A model generated the notes under the pieces. That model saw nothing but the letters and a program-made list of their open reading frames with translations, searched no databases and was not told where the DNA came from. Of a stretch of DNA of 64,000 nucleotides, positions 34,198 to 46,500 are shown in pieces. The stretch is from Apium graveolens (taxonomy: Eukaryota; Streptophyta; Magnoliopsida; Apiales; Apiaceae), in the NCBI RefSeq assembly GCF_009905375.1, contig NC_133647.1, forward strand, positions 81,913,742 to 81,977,741, written 5' to 3'. Position 1 is the first letter of the stretch. Each line of letters begins with the position of its first letter. The position numbers were made by a program, and so were the translations under genes.

Positions 34198-37100
34198 TGT
34201 CACAGCCCCAAATTACACTTAACAATATAAATGACTTAATAATAAAATAATATTACAAAAGGCTGTTTACAGACAATATCCAGGATCGCTAGGTTTAGTG
34301 TTTGAAGAACAGTCCAACCCTACAAACTAATACAACTTCATAACTACCGGTCCTCATAATAGACTTTCAGCTACCTACCTGAGCTCTCAAATAAGCCTCA
34401 GCATTTCCAGTGGACTTACGAGCGGTCTGCTTGAATCTAACCATAGCTGCTAGCTGTAATATCAGGGTGAAAGCAAGTAGTGAGCCAAATGCTCAGCAAG
34501 TGCTAAACAATATGATACAAAATATGAATCAAGATACATATAAAAGAGTGACAATGTGAAGATTGAGCTAATAGCAATAAGAGATGAACTTTTGGGTGAT
34601 GGCATCATTTGTTTGTAACAAAACATTTCCAAAATCATTTCTTAATCCAAAAACCATTTTATGACGCTACGGATTACAGCCGGTGATCAGCCGCGAAGTA
34701 ATCCCGAACCTCGCTGGGTTCTAAAACATTAATGGGATCCCTAGGCAACTTTTAAGCCTACAATTTAAGTGTGGAAAGGACTCGCGTCTCAGTCCAGATC
34801 CACTATCTAAAGAAAACATTTGTCCCCCTTTGGGACTGAAAATCCAACTTTTTAATCATTTTAAAAACTGATGCCGATTGATAATAAATTCCTTAAACAG
34901 TAAACATCTTCACTATTCTCAAAAAAAAATTTATTGTCCCTTTGACAATTTGGCTTTTAAAAACTTTACAGTTTGATAAAAATTTGATGCCAGAAATAAT
35001 AACATTTCAAAAGCTCTTTAGGCATGAAAGGATCAAATACTTCTTTAAAGAATTCTATGCCAAACTCAACAACAGTTGTACTAAGTTAAGGTTTATTTCC
35101 AGACGAATTGAACTATCAAGGTGAGGAAATCAATTCAGGGTTCAATGCAAAGGAACAATTTACTGATTTAAAGGAATAATCAGGGTTGAGTAATAATAGT
35201 TTAACAGAGGGAAATTCTAGTGATTATAAGTAAGGGTATCAATCATTCCAATTCCGAAGGATTTCAAATAATAGGGTTATGATAAAAAAAAATCAAAGGA
35301 TTAAGATTACGAGATTCTTATTGATAGAAGAACAATCTTCTCACTAGAGATTATCAAAGATGAATATCAATGGTTTAACAATCAAGGAAGCAAGTATTGT
35401 AAAAGAGTTCAAATCAATAAACCATAAAGGTAGGAATCTCAACTAGGGTTACAATCATAGGGTATCAAAGAAATTTCAATGTTCGAGTATCATAGTAAGG
35501 GGTAATAAGGAAGTGTACAAATGAATCGTTATCTCAGGGTTTAATGAAAAGAAATGATAAACAATCGAAAATGGTGATATGATTCGAAGGGATTAACTTT
35601 CTCAAGTTCACAAGGAAATTCGATAATGTATAATTAATAGGGATATTTAAAGACTAAGTCAAGGGGAATACAACAAGGTATATGAATGATTATTAAAGGT
35701 ACAAAATGCTTTTGAATGAGTTTGGGGTGATCAAGGTATACCAATTATACTAACTCAAATCAAGCTCGGGTACTTATAACAATGGGCAATATCAAATTCA
35801 AGCAAGCTATCATGGTTCCAATAAGTATCTCAGGGTACTTGCATAACATATGATTAACAAAAGGAGTATACTTTCATAATATCAATTCAACAAGGGGGAA
35901 ACACTCGCATAATGTCATTACGAAGGAAGAGTACACTTGCACAATATAAGTTTACAAGGGAAGGACACTTGCCTTGAGAGGTTTGACTACACACGACTTA
36001 TCTTGGGAGTGACGGGAGCACTACTCGACCTTGATGGCAAGCTTCCTATCTTCACTTGATCCTACAAAATAATAAGAATCCCTCATTACTACGGACTCTT
36101 ATGACACCAAACAACCCTAACACCAAATGCACAAATTGACTCCAAGTAACGCTTAGTGTCTTATATTGCGTAAGACACTAAGTTAACACACAATACCATG
36201 CACATAAACATATAGTAGCACCTTGGAGCACATAACACATATAGGTATACTCATACTATTATTTAGACTTGGTGCTTAATTCGGGACTTGAATGATCTCA
36301 CTCTCATATCTCCACAATTCCACTTGCGACACATGACTAAACTAGTCTCGACTCTTGAAGGGCCTACACTTGGTGGTTCCAATTCTCTTAGCCAAAACCT
36401 TGGCCTAACACTCTAATGACCTATATCTAAATGTAAACACTAGGGCTCACTCATGCCTCACTCATAGGGTCCACAAAACTAAACGCTAAAAGAAAGCGTT
36501 CTCACTTGCATACTTATGGCGACACCTTAGGCAACTCTCAGTTTTTAACACCACTAAAGCTCGAATATTCCTAACCAAAATTGACCTACTGGATTCTTAA
36601 GTCTATAAGCTAACTTGTGCACTTTGAATGACACTAAGGGCCTTCCTAGATTTTCTTGGGCCTAAGCTCAAAGTTGACACAACTCTAAATGAGTGTCCTG
36701 AAAACTGCCCTGTTTTGGACTAACTTAAACTCATTGGTTCTAACTCTAAACCTCCATGGTTCGACTTAAAACTCTTCCTTAAACTCCCTAGTATCAGTAG
36801 TAATCAATTCCTAATGAGGGCTTACTCTTAATCCAACTTTTTGACCTCCAAAACGTACTAAACTCAATCTGTCCCCTGTTCTGGCAGAATCTAAGTTTTG
36901 GTGTGTGCACCTCACTAAATGGTTGGGTTTCTCTAATTAATGGCTTCTGGACTCAACTACAACCCAAGTACTAACTCCCCGTGGCTTGGGCCTAACAATG
37001 CCTAAGAAATGCCCATTCAAAATCAACACACAACTCACATGCAAATCTGGAAAAATTTCAGGATTCTATCCTAGCCTTTCCACCTTAACTCCCACTTCAA

Positions 37101-38451
37101 AACCACGAATTAAATCTCAACCAAGGCAAATTTACTTCTATAAGACTCTAAACTAAGGCCTCAACCAATAATGGAGATCATTCATGCCCTATAACACCAA
37201 CATGCAAACTAAAACTTAACATGCAACTCACAATGATCACAAAAACAAGTTCGACTAAATAATGGGATTATTAGCTCATAAATTCCACTTAAAATACTAA
37301 ATTATTTCAAGGGCTCATGCACACTATATTTTAAAAACTAAGATCAAGTATGATATCAAGGAAATAATTCGTTTTTAGCCCATATAGGTCGAATTTAATC
37401 ACAAACCAAACATGCATGTATATTTTCAAAAAAGAGAGCATATATAGCTTGATCATTCTTGAAAATAATGCCCTATCTCTAACATGCAAAGTAAAACATG
37501 GCATTACAACTAGAGATCAGTAGCATGCAAGTGTTTTAAAGGAGTTTTAATCAAGGAAACACTTAGTTTAAGCACATAAAAAGTATATCTCATGGAGAAC
37601 TCTTTAATCCACATGAATTAAAGAGTTTCTCCTTGGAGATCACATAAAAACAAGACATGCAAGCATTAAACTTCATCTCCTAAGCATGGAACTTCTTGGA
37701 AAGTGTATTATATATTAATGAGTAGTGAAATTACACTAGAAAGGCAAGGATTTGTTGAAGAAAAAAAATGAAGGGGATGGGGGAGGGGTTTAGCCGAGAG
37801 GGAAGAGAAGAGAGGGAGGAGAGAGAGTGAGGTGAGGGTGGAGTGTGGAGTGAAAAATGAAATGATCATGACAACTTGTGCTTGTTTTATGGTTTTGATT
37901 TGATTAAATGTGAGTGGAGTTCAGAATTTACAAGAGTGCCCTTCTCCCAAAGCTAAGCCAAAAATGCATGTAAGGTTAGTTTGGTCTTTTGGTGGATAAA
38001 AGAGAGTTAGTGGGATATGAATTGTCTTTTTAGCCCTTTAAGTTGAATGGGAGGGTATTTGCATGCATGGGTATTCATGTAAATTGCTAATTACTAAACT
38101 ACTAATTTCAAAGATTTATTTTTATAAAATAAAATAAAATTTCGAAAATTATAAAAGTTGTACCATAAAATAACTCGATTTTTAGAAATTTTATGAGATC
38201 ACTTTTGTGATTTGTGAATGAAATGATTTTTAAAAAAAATAATTTCCCCAAGGTAAAGAATATTCTCTATAAATCAATAATAAGAGAAATTAATAAAACT
38301 CTCGCTTTGAAAAATTCATATTTTAAATAAAGCAATTTATAATGCAGCAATTTCCATTCACACAAATATACAATCAATAAATATATTTATAGTCGGCTCT
38401 AATATTATACAGAGTTCGCAGATAATATTACACAAAATACCAGTTGTAACA
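34198..38451 (-). repeat. Element 5 3' LTR (4254 bp)
   Basis: TGTCACAGCCCC...GTTGTAACA. No gene seen. A purine-rich tract on the plus strand at 37755-37855 (GAGAGG-type repeats, CT-rich on the element strand) is the most distinctive feature and may mark the 5' UTR. A 60-codon open frame at 34942-35124 has no domain. Confidence 0.95.
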
Positions 38452-38470
38452 TTCTCTCCCCCTTAAAGGA
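38452..38470 (-). other. Element 5 polypurine tract
   Basis: The element strand reads CCTTTAAGGGGGAGAGAA beside the LTR start TGTTACAACTGG. Confidence 0.8.
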
Positions 38471-39900
38471 TTCTGTCCTCAGAATCTAAGAGAACGGATG
38501 AAGATACCGGGAACGCATATCAGACTCGAACTCCTAAGTTGACTCTTCGACCTTGAGGTTCCTCCAAAGTACTTTTACTAACTTTACCGACTTATTTCTA
38601 AGACTCTTTGCTTGCCAGTCGAGTATTTTGACAGGTTGCTCCTCATACGACAAGTCTGCCTGAATTTCTATAGGCTCATACTCTATTACAAGATTGACAT
38701 CCGGGTTATACTTTTTTTTTTTTTTCTTTCTTTTTTTTTTTTAAAACAAAAACACATAAAAGACATTATAAACATGCTGATACTGCGGAGGCAGCACTAA
38801 CTCGTAAGCCACTTTCCTCACTTGGTTAAAAAAAATCTCAACAGGACCTATATATCTAGGTGTTAATTTGCCTTTCTTTCCAAATCTAGTCAACCCTTTC
38901 CACGGTGACACGTTTAACAATACAGATTCGCCGACTAGAAAACTCACATCCTTTCGAGCAGGATCTGCATACTTCCTTTGCCTGTCTTGAGAAGCAAGCA
39001 ATCTTTTCTGGATCAGTTTGACTGTCTCCCTCATCTGTTGGACCAGTTCGGGACCTAGAATCTCTCCTTCTCCAACTTCATCCCAATTCGTTGGCGATCA
39101 CTTTCTTTTATACAATGCTTCGTACGGTGGTATGCCAATGCTTGAGTGATAGCTGTTGTTGTAGGAGAACTCTACCAAAGGTAAATGTTCGTCCCAACTT
39201 CCCATAAAATCAATAGCGCAACTTCGTAACATGTCTTCAATTGTTTGAATGGTCCTCTCGTTTTGACCATCAGTCTGCAGATGATACGCCGTGCTCCTAT
39301 TTATGTTGGTGCCAAAACTCTCTTGAAACTGTTTCCAAAATCTTGAGTTGAATCACGGATCTCGATCCGAAACTATCGATACTGGAACGCCGTGACGTAA
39401 CACAATCTCATGCACGTACATATGCACCAATCTATCGAATGAAGTCCTTTCATTGATCGGCAGAAAATACACTGACTTGGTAAGGCGATCAACAATAACT
39501 CAAATGGTGTCGTGTCCAGATTTCGTCCGAGGTAATCCCACTATAAAATTTATAGCAATATTTTATCGTTTCCATTCTGGGATCTTCAATGGCTGAATTA
39601 ACCCGCTTGGTCTTTGGTGTTCCGCTTTAACCCGTCAACACGTATAATATTTCGCAACCCAATCCGCAATTTCCCTTTTCATGTTCGGCTACAAAAACTT
39701 CTTTTTTTTTTTCAAATCTTCATACACCTTAGTGCTTCCTGGATGAATTGAAAGTCTCAAATTGTGAGCTTTCTGCAGTATTTCATTATTTTCAGTTCAA
39801 CTACTTGAGGAATCCAAATCCTTGATGAAAATCTTAATATCCATTGCTCATCTTTTTGCGTACATAACTCTTCTCCGGTCATTCAATTATTCTCTTGATA
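38471..39900 (-). pseudogene. Element 5 integrase with chromodomain-like end, degenerate
   Basis: Readable minus-strand blocks include RQRKYADPARKDVSFLVGE, then GKLTPRYIGPVEI and VYNVF in the open piece 38741-39034, and KREIADWVAK near 39690. Frame breaks are many. Long A runs on the element strand interrupt it at 38711-38742 and 39702-39712, where related Element 2 has ordinary short Lys-codon runs. No functional integrase. Confidence 0.75.
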
Positions 39901-40065
39901 TCAATATTCATTTTGATGTCATATCAAATTAGATATTAATATGAACTTTGATGCTCACAACATCCCATATTGAAGTCAACATCAATCATCTATATTAATA
40001 CCACATTTGATTTTTAACAACAAACTAAATATCAACATCAAGTAGAAACTGAATCAGACTGTATT
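39901..40065. other. AT-rich stretch replacing coding sequence in Element 5
   Basis: Element 2 has about 150 bases of RNase H-integrase connection here. Element 5 instead has about 155 bases built from variants of ATCAATATT and TTGATGT in both orientations. It looks like filler or a small insertion. Confidence 0.45.
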
Positions 40066-40410
40066 TTATTCAAACAACTCCTTTGGTAATGCCATCAAAT
40101 TTAATCTTTCCTTTCTGTTGAGCGCGTCGGCTACTATATTCGCCTTTCCTGTGTGATAATGTATCGAACAATCGTATTCCTTTATAAGCTCCAACCATCT
40201 CCTTTGCCTCATGTTGAGCTCCTTCTGAATAAATATATACTTCAAGATCCTATGATCCGTGTATATTTTACACTTTTCTCCATACAGGTAGTGCCTCCAT
40301 ATCTTGAACGCAATTACTATAGCTGCTAACTCCAAATCATGAGTAGGATATTTCAATTTATGGGGTTTAATCTGTCTGGATGCATATAAAATCACCTTGT
40401 TAGCACACAA
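40066..40410 (-). pseudogene. Element 5 RNase H
   Basis: [20 protein letters not shown], then [11 protein letters not shown] and [12 protein letters not shown]. The frame breaks on both sides from the reverse transcriptase and integrase pieces. Confidence 0.8.
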
Positions 40411-41291
40411 CCCAAACCCTTATATGAAGCGTCGCTATAAATAATGAATTCTCCTTTGTCATCCTGTAATACCAATATCGGGGCGATAACCAACCTTTGC
40501 TTCAATTCTTGGAAACACTCTTCACAATCCTTATACCATTCAAACTTGTGGTTCTTCCTTATTAGCTTAGTCAGTGGCGTAGCAATCTTTGAGAAATCTT
40601 TTATGAATCTTCTGTAATACCCGACTAATCCTAGAAAACTTCTTACTTCTGTGGGAGTCTTGGGTCTCTCCCAACTCATTACTGCTTCGATCTTTCTAGG
40701 GTCCATCCTAATTCCTTCACTTCCAATTATAAGCCCTAAAAATTGAACTTCTTGCAACCAAAACCCGCACTTTGAAAATTTGACATACAGCTTCTCTTGT
40801 CTAAGAATCTCCAAAGCTATCCATAAATGTTGCTCATGCTCCTCTTCTGACTTTGAATACATCAAAATGTCTTCGATGAAGACCACGACGAACTTATCCA
40901 AATATCTCTTGAAAACTTTATTCATTAAATCCATGAGAGTTGCTGGGGCATTTATTAACCCAAATGGCATTACTAAAAACTCACAATGTTCATACCTTGT
41001 CCTGAATGCTGTCTTTGGAATATCTTCTAGCTTGATCTTCGACTGATGGTATCCTGACCTTAAATCAATCTTAGAGAAACACTTAGCTCCTTTTAATTGA
41101 TCGAATAGATCATCTATCCTTGGTAGCGGATATATGTTCTTAATCGTAAATTTGTTTAACTCGCGATAGTTTATACAAGTCTCATACTCCCATCCTTTTT
41201 CTTTATAAACAGAACTGGTGCTCCCCATGGCGATACACTGGACCTTATATTTATCCAAAAGTTCTTGCAATTGACTTGCTAACTCCTTCAT
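40392..41291 (-). CDS. Element 5 reverse transcriptase with altered catalytic box
   Basis: An open 299-codon block: [20 protein letters not shown], then [30 protein letters not shown] and the box FIEDILMYS at residues 138-146, then [14 protein letters not shown] and the start of RNase H ([13 protein letters not shown]). Ty3/gypsy enzymes have Asp-Asp at the centre of this box; here the first is Glu (E140, codon at about 40872-40874). Both Asp residues bind the catalytic metals, so this enzyme is predicted inactive even though the frame is long and open. The frame breaks at both ends from the rest of pol. Confidence 0.85.
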   Translation of the reverse strand: MKELASQLQELLDKYKVQCIAMGSTSSVYKEKGWEYETCINYRELNKFTIKNIYPLPRIDDLFDQLKGAKCFSKIDLRSGYHQSKIKLEDIPKTAFRTRYEHCEFLVMPFGLINAPATLMDLMNKVFKRYLDKFVVVFIEDILMYSKSEEEHEQHLWIALEILRQEKLYVKFSKCGFWLQEVQFLGLIIGSEGIRMDPRKIEAVMSWERPKTPTEVRSFLGLVGYYRRFIKDFSKIATPLTKLIRKNHKFEWYKDCEECFQELKQRLVIAPILVLQDDKGEFIIYSDASYKGLGCVLTR

Positions 41292-41628
41292 CTATGCTGG
41301 GGCCATTTTATACGGTGCCTTAGAAACTGGTTCTGCTCTTGGAGCAAGATTAATCTCAAACTCAATTTTTCGATTGGCGGTAATCCTGGAAACTCTTCTA
41401 GAAACACGTTCAAAAACTCTCTCACCACTGGAATCGCTTCTATACTAGGAACTTCCTTCTCCGAATCCACTACATAAGCTAGGAATACCTCGCAACCTTT
41501 CCTAAGCAAATTGTTAGCCTGAACAGCTGTCAGAAACAATTATTCTTGCTTTTGTCCTTTAAACACCACTTTCATTCCATTCTTTGACCTTAAACAAACT
41601 CTTTTAGACTTATAATCTATCTGAGCAC
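41288..41628 (-). pseudogene. Element 5 linker between (missing) protease and reverse transcriptase
   Basis: Contains FKGQK, LTAVQANNLLRKGCEVFLAYV and EEFPGLPP, matching the Element 2 linker. At about 41628 it joins directly to the zinc knuckle, so the protease active site and about 200 codons are absent. Confidence 0.75.
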
Positions 41629-42661
41629 TACACTCCTTTGCCAAATGTCCTTTCTTATTGCACCGATAACAAGTCATGTTGACCTTATTATAAACTCCCA
41701 GATGCTTCTTCCCACAGTGCTTGCATTCAACCCTTGGCTGCCTATTCTCACTTGCTGGTCCTTGATTCTATTGGAAATTTCCTTTATTATTCTGCTTCTT
41801 GCTCACTTCTCCTTTCTTCTGTGAGTTCCACCCCTTCTGGAATCCAATCCTCTTCATATTCTTGTCTATCTGACCTCCTGATTCCGTCCTTTCTCCTTGA
41901 AACACCTTCTCTTTTTTTTTTTCTCTTTCCTTCCTGGACTGCACTCAATTACTTTTAATCAAAGTCGCCTTCTGAACTACTCCTGCATAAGTATCAATTT
42001 CAAACATCAACACTCTATCCCGAATCCAATATTCAAGCCCTTGCTGAAACCTTTGGGCTTTCTCTTCTTCAGTTCCTACATACTTGGCCACAAACCTTGA
42101 TAATTCTTTGAACTTCTTCTCATACTCCAAGACTGACATATTCTCTTGCTTCAATTCCAAAGACTTCACTTCCATCTGCTTCTGAATATACTTGGGATAA
42201 TACTTCTCCAAGAATAGATCCTAAAATCTTGCCCAAGTAGCTAGCTGAACTGCTTCCATGGCCTTCACGAATTCCCACCAATAGATCACTTTTCCCTTCA
42301 GAAAATACATAGCGTAGACAGTCTTCTAATCTTCCTCTAACCTAACCAATTCTAAAGATCTCTCCATTTCTCTTATCCAGGTGTTGGCTACAACTGGGTC
42401 AGTGGTATCATGAAAAGCTGAAGGGTTCACACTTTGAAAAGCTTTGAAAGTTACTATTGGCTGAGGAGGTAATGGTAGATCTGGTTGATGTTGGTGTTGT
42501 TCATGATTCTCTGGGTTTCAAAATTGTTGTTGTTGGGATTCTTGTTGAGTAGTTTGATGTTGTTGAGCAAGTGTATGGGTTTGCTATTGCAAAGTTTCCA
42601 ATATTCGAAGGATATCAGGGTCGGTAGAGGTACTAGTTTGCCTCGTCTTTTTGGGTGGCAT
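41629..42661 (-). pseudogene. gag: Element 5 Gag, broken
   Basis: Starts at the ATG at 42661 (MPPKKTRQ). Gln-rich N-terminus with early TAG/TAA stops, then the capsid pattern YFLKGKVIYWWEFV, LFLEKYYPKYIQKQMEVKSLEL and YWIRDRVLMFEIDTYAGVV (open piece 41945-42211). The zinc knuckle CYRCNKKGHLAKEC is near 41670-41630. At least four stops or shifts. An A-run expansion on the element strand is at 41912-41922. Confidence 0.8.
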
Positions 42662-43007
42662 GATTCTGAAATAAAACGGTTTAACAAAACAGTTGTAAAT
42701 ATAACATTTTTTTCATGTTAAGGGGGTTTACAAGTTAAGGTTCTCACATGCAATTCAGATTTTTGGTTATTAGCAATAAAGGTGATAGACAATTCTAGAT
42801 ATGTAAACGAAAGTGAAATTGAAACGAAATAGCAAGGCATTAATCATCAAAGCAAAGTCGGCGTACAACACAATAATTAAGGTTCAAATAAAATACAACG
42901 ATATCAAAGTTCAACAAGGAAATAGGGAAACTATATAGTTCAAGAGTTTAAAAACTAGGATGATAGCCAACTGGAAAAGAAATTAGGAAATCTAGCTCCT
43001 AATCGAC

Positions 43008-43382
43008 CTAATCTTCTGCTTCCTGAGTCTCCTCGCTATTGACACGAGCCTTTGGAATCTCGATCCACTCCTGCTTCTGAAGCACCTTCACTATGTCCTG
43101 AAGCTCATTTGTCACTAGCTGGATGGTATGCTGGCTACTGCGATCGCGGTGCGCTGGTATCTCGTTGAGCTTATTGTTGATGAGCGGCAACAAGGACTCA
43201 GGTCTCATGATCAACTACGCCCTAGGTTCATTCTTAGGTCGAGTATCATCCTCAAAAGCTACATCGAGTCGCTCCAACAATCGATCATACTTCCCCTGAA
43301 GCCTATTGAACTGAAGCCTCGAATCAGCGTACATAGAGAAAGAGATAGTGTCGGATGGCACTGAAGACGAAGATGAATGCAT
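43008..43382 (-). pseudogene. Leader ORF upstream of Element 5 gag (about 124 codons, one internal TAG)
   Basis: A separate minus-strand frame from an ATG at 43382 (MHSSSSSVPSD) to 43008, in one frame apart from a single TAG after NEPRA. Predicted helical and charged, with TIQLVTNELQDIVKVLQKQE. No family recognised. It lies between the primer site and gag, in a region normally treated as untranslated, and could be an uORF or an extra Gag-like N-terminal protein. Confidence 0.45.
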
Positions 43383-43516
43383 CCTTTGCTGAGATATAAC
43401 GAAGGGAAATATTGGCTATTTACCCGAATAATATCTACTTACTCTCTCGCGCTTCCAATATTTATATTCTACACCTTATAGCCTATTTGGACTGTTTTCA
43501 GGGACTCTAAACCATA

Positions 43517-43528
43517 GCTCTGATACCA
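43517..43528 (-). other. Element 5 primer binding site
   Basis: GCTCTGATACCA (complement of the methionine tRNA site), five bases from the LTR. Confidence 0.88.
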
Positions 43529-43533
43529 AGACC

Positions 43534-46500
43534 TGTCACAGCCCCAAATTACACTTAACAATATAAATGACTTAATAATAAAATAATATTACAAAAGGCT
43601 GTTTACAGACAATATCCAGGATCGCTAGGTTTAGTGTTTGAAGAACAGTCCAACCCTACAAACTAATACAACTTCATAACTACCGGTCCTCATAATAGAC
43701 TTTCAGCTACCTACCTGAGCTCTCAAATAAGCCTCAGCATTTCCAGTGGACTTACGAGCGGTCTGCTTGAATCTAACCATAGCTGCTAGCTGTAATATCA
43801 GGGTGAAAGCAAGTAGTGAGCCAAATGCTCAGCAAGTGCTAAACAATATGATACAAAATATGAATCAAGATACATATAAAAGAGTGACAATGTGAAGATT
43901 GAGCTAATAGCAATAAGAGATGAACTTTTGGGTGATGGCATCATTTGTTTGTAACAAAACATTTCCAAAATCATTTCTTAATCCAAAAACCATTTTATGA
44001 CGCTACGGATTACAGCCGGTGATCAGCCGCGAAGTAATCCCGAACCTCGCTGGGTTCTAAAACATTAATGGGATCCCTAGGCAACTTTTAAGCCTACAAT
44101 TTAAGTGTGGAAAGGACTCGCGTCTCAGTCCAGATCCACTATCTAAAGAAAACATTTGTCCCCCTTTGGGACTGAAAATCCAACTTTTTAATCATTTTAA
44201 AAACTGATGCCGATTGATAATAAATTCCTTAAACAGTAAACATCTTCACTATTCTCAAAAAAAAATTTATTGTCCCTTTGACAATTTGGCTTTTAAAAAC
44301 TTTACAGTTTGATAAAAATTTGATGCCAGAAATAATAACATTTCAAAAGCTCTTTAGGCATGAAAGGATCAAATACTTCTTTAAAGAATTCTATGCCAAA
44401 CTCAACAACAGTTGTACTAAGTTAAGGTTTATTTCCAGACGAATTGAACTATCAAGGTGAGGAAATCAATTCAGGGTTCAATGCAAAGGAACAATTTACT
44501 GATTTAAAGGAATAATCAGGGTTGAGTAATAATAGTTTAACAGAGGGAAATTCTAGTGATTATAAGTAAGGGTATCAATCATTCCAATTCCGAAGGATTT
44601 CAAATAATAGGGTTATGATAAAAAAAATCAAAGGATTAAGATTACGAGATTCTTATTGATAGAAGAACAATCTTCTCACTAGAGATTATCAAAGATGAAT
44701 ATCAATGGTTTAACAATCAAGGAAGCAAGTATTGTAAAAGAGTTCAAATCAATAAACCATAAAGGTAGGAATCTCAACTAGGGTTACAATCATAGGGTAT
44801 CAAAGAAATTTCAATGTTCGAGTATCATAGTAAGGGGTAATAAGGAAGTGTACAAATGAATCGTTATCTCAGGGTTTAATGAAAAGAAATGATAAACAAT
44901 CGAAAATGGTGATATGATTCGAAGGGATTAACTTTCTCAAGTTCACAAGGAAATTCGATAATGTATAATTAATAGGGATATTTAAAGACTAAGTCAAGGG
45001 GAATACAACAAGGTATATGAATGATTATTAAAGGTACAAAATGCTTTTGAATGAGTTTGGGGTGATCAAGGTATACCAATTATACTAACTCAAATCAAGC
45101 TCGGGTACTTATAACAATGGGCAATATCAAATTCAAGCAAGCTATCATGGTTCCAATAAGTATCTCAGGGTACTTGCATAACATATGATTAACAAAAGGA
45201 GTATACTTTCATAATATCAATTCAACAAGGGGGAAACACTCGCATAATGTCATTACGAAGGAAGAGTACACTTGCACAATATAAGTTTACAAGGGAAGGA
45301 CACTTGCCTTGAGAGGTTTGACTACACACGACTTATCTTGGGAGTGACGGGAGCACTACTCGACCTTGATGGCAAGCTTCCTATCTTCACTTGATCCTAC
45401 AAAATAATAAGAATCCCTCATTACTACGGACTCTTATGACACCAAACAACCCTAACACCAAATGCACAAATTGACTCCAAGTAACGCTTAGTGTCTTATA
45501 TTGCGTAAGACACTAAGTTAACACACAATACCATGCACATAAACATATAGTAGCACCTTGGAGCACATAACACATATAGGTATACTCATACTATTATTTA
45601 GACTTGGTGCTTAATTCGGGACTTGAATGATCTCACTCTCATATCTCCACAATTCCACTTGCGACACATGACTAAACTAGTCTCGACTCTTGAAGGGCCT
45701 ACACTTGGTGGTTCCAATTCTCTTAGCCAAAACCTTGGCCTAACACTCTAATGACCTATATCTAAATGTAAACACTAGGGCTCACTCATGCCTCACTCAT
45801 AGGGTCCACAAAACTAAACGCTAAAAGAAAGCGTTCTCACTTGCATACTTATGGCGACACCTTAGGCAACTCTCAGTTTTTAACACCACTAAAGCTCGAA
45901 TATTCCTAACCAAAATTGACCTACTGGATTCTTAAGTCTATAAGCTAACTTGTGCACTTTGAATGACACTAAGGGCCTTCCTAGATTTTCTTGGGCCTAA
46001 GCTCAAAGTTGACACAACTCTAAATGAGTGTCCTGAAAACTGCCCTGTTTTGGACTAACTTAAACTCATTGGTTCTAACTCTAAACCTCCATGGTTCGAC
46101 TTAAAACTCTTCCTTAAACTCCCTAGTATCAGTAGTAATCAATTCCTAATGAGGGCTTACTCTTAATCCAACTTTTTGACCTCCAAAACGTACTAAACTC
46201 AATCTGTCCCCTGTTCTGGCAGAATCTAAGTTTTGGTGTGTGCACCTCACTAAATGGTTGGGTTTCTCTAATTAATGGCTTCTGGACTCAACTACAACCC
46301 AAGTACTAACTCCCCGTGGCTTGGGCCTAACAATGCCTAAGAAATGCCCATTCAAAATCAACACACAACTCACATGCAAATCTGGAAAAATTTCAGGATT
46401 CTATCCTAGCCTTTCCACCTTAACTCCCACTTCAAAACCACGAATTAAATCTCAACCAAGGCAAATTTACTTCTATAAGACTCTAAACTAAGGCCTCAAC

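Noticed and set aside
34942..35124. Identical 60-codon ORFs at 34942-35124 and 44278-44460
   Set aside because: They are the same place in two near-identical LTRs; identity reflects recent insertion and not coding constraint.
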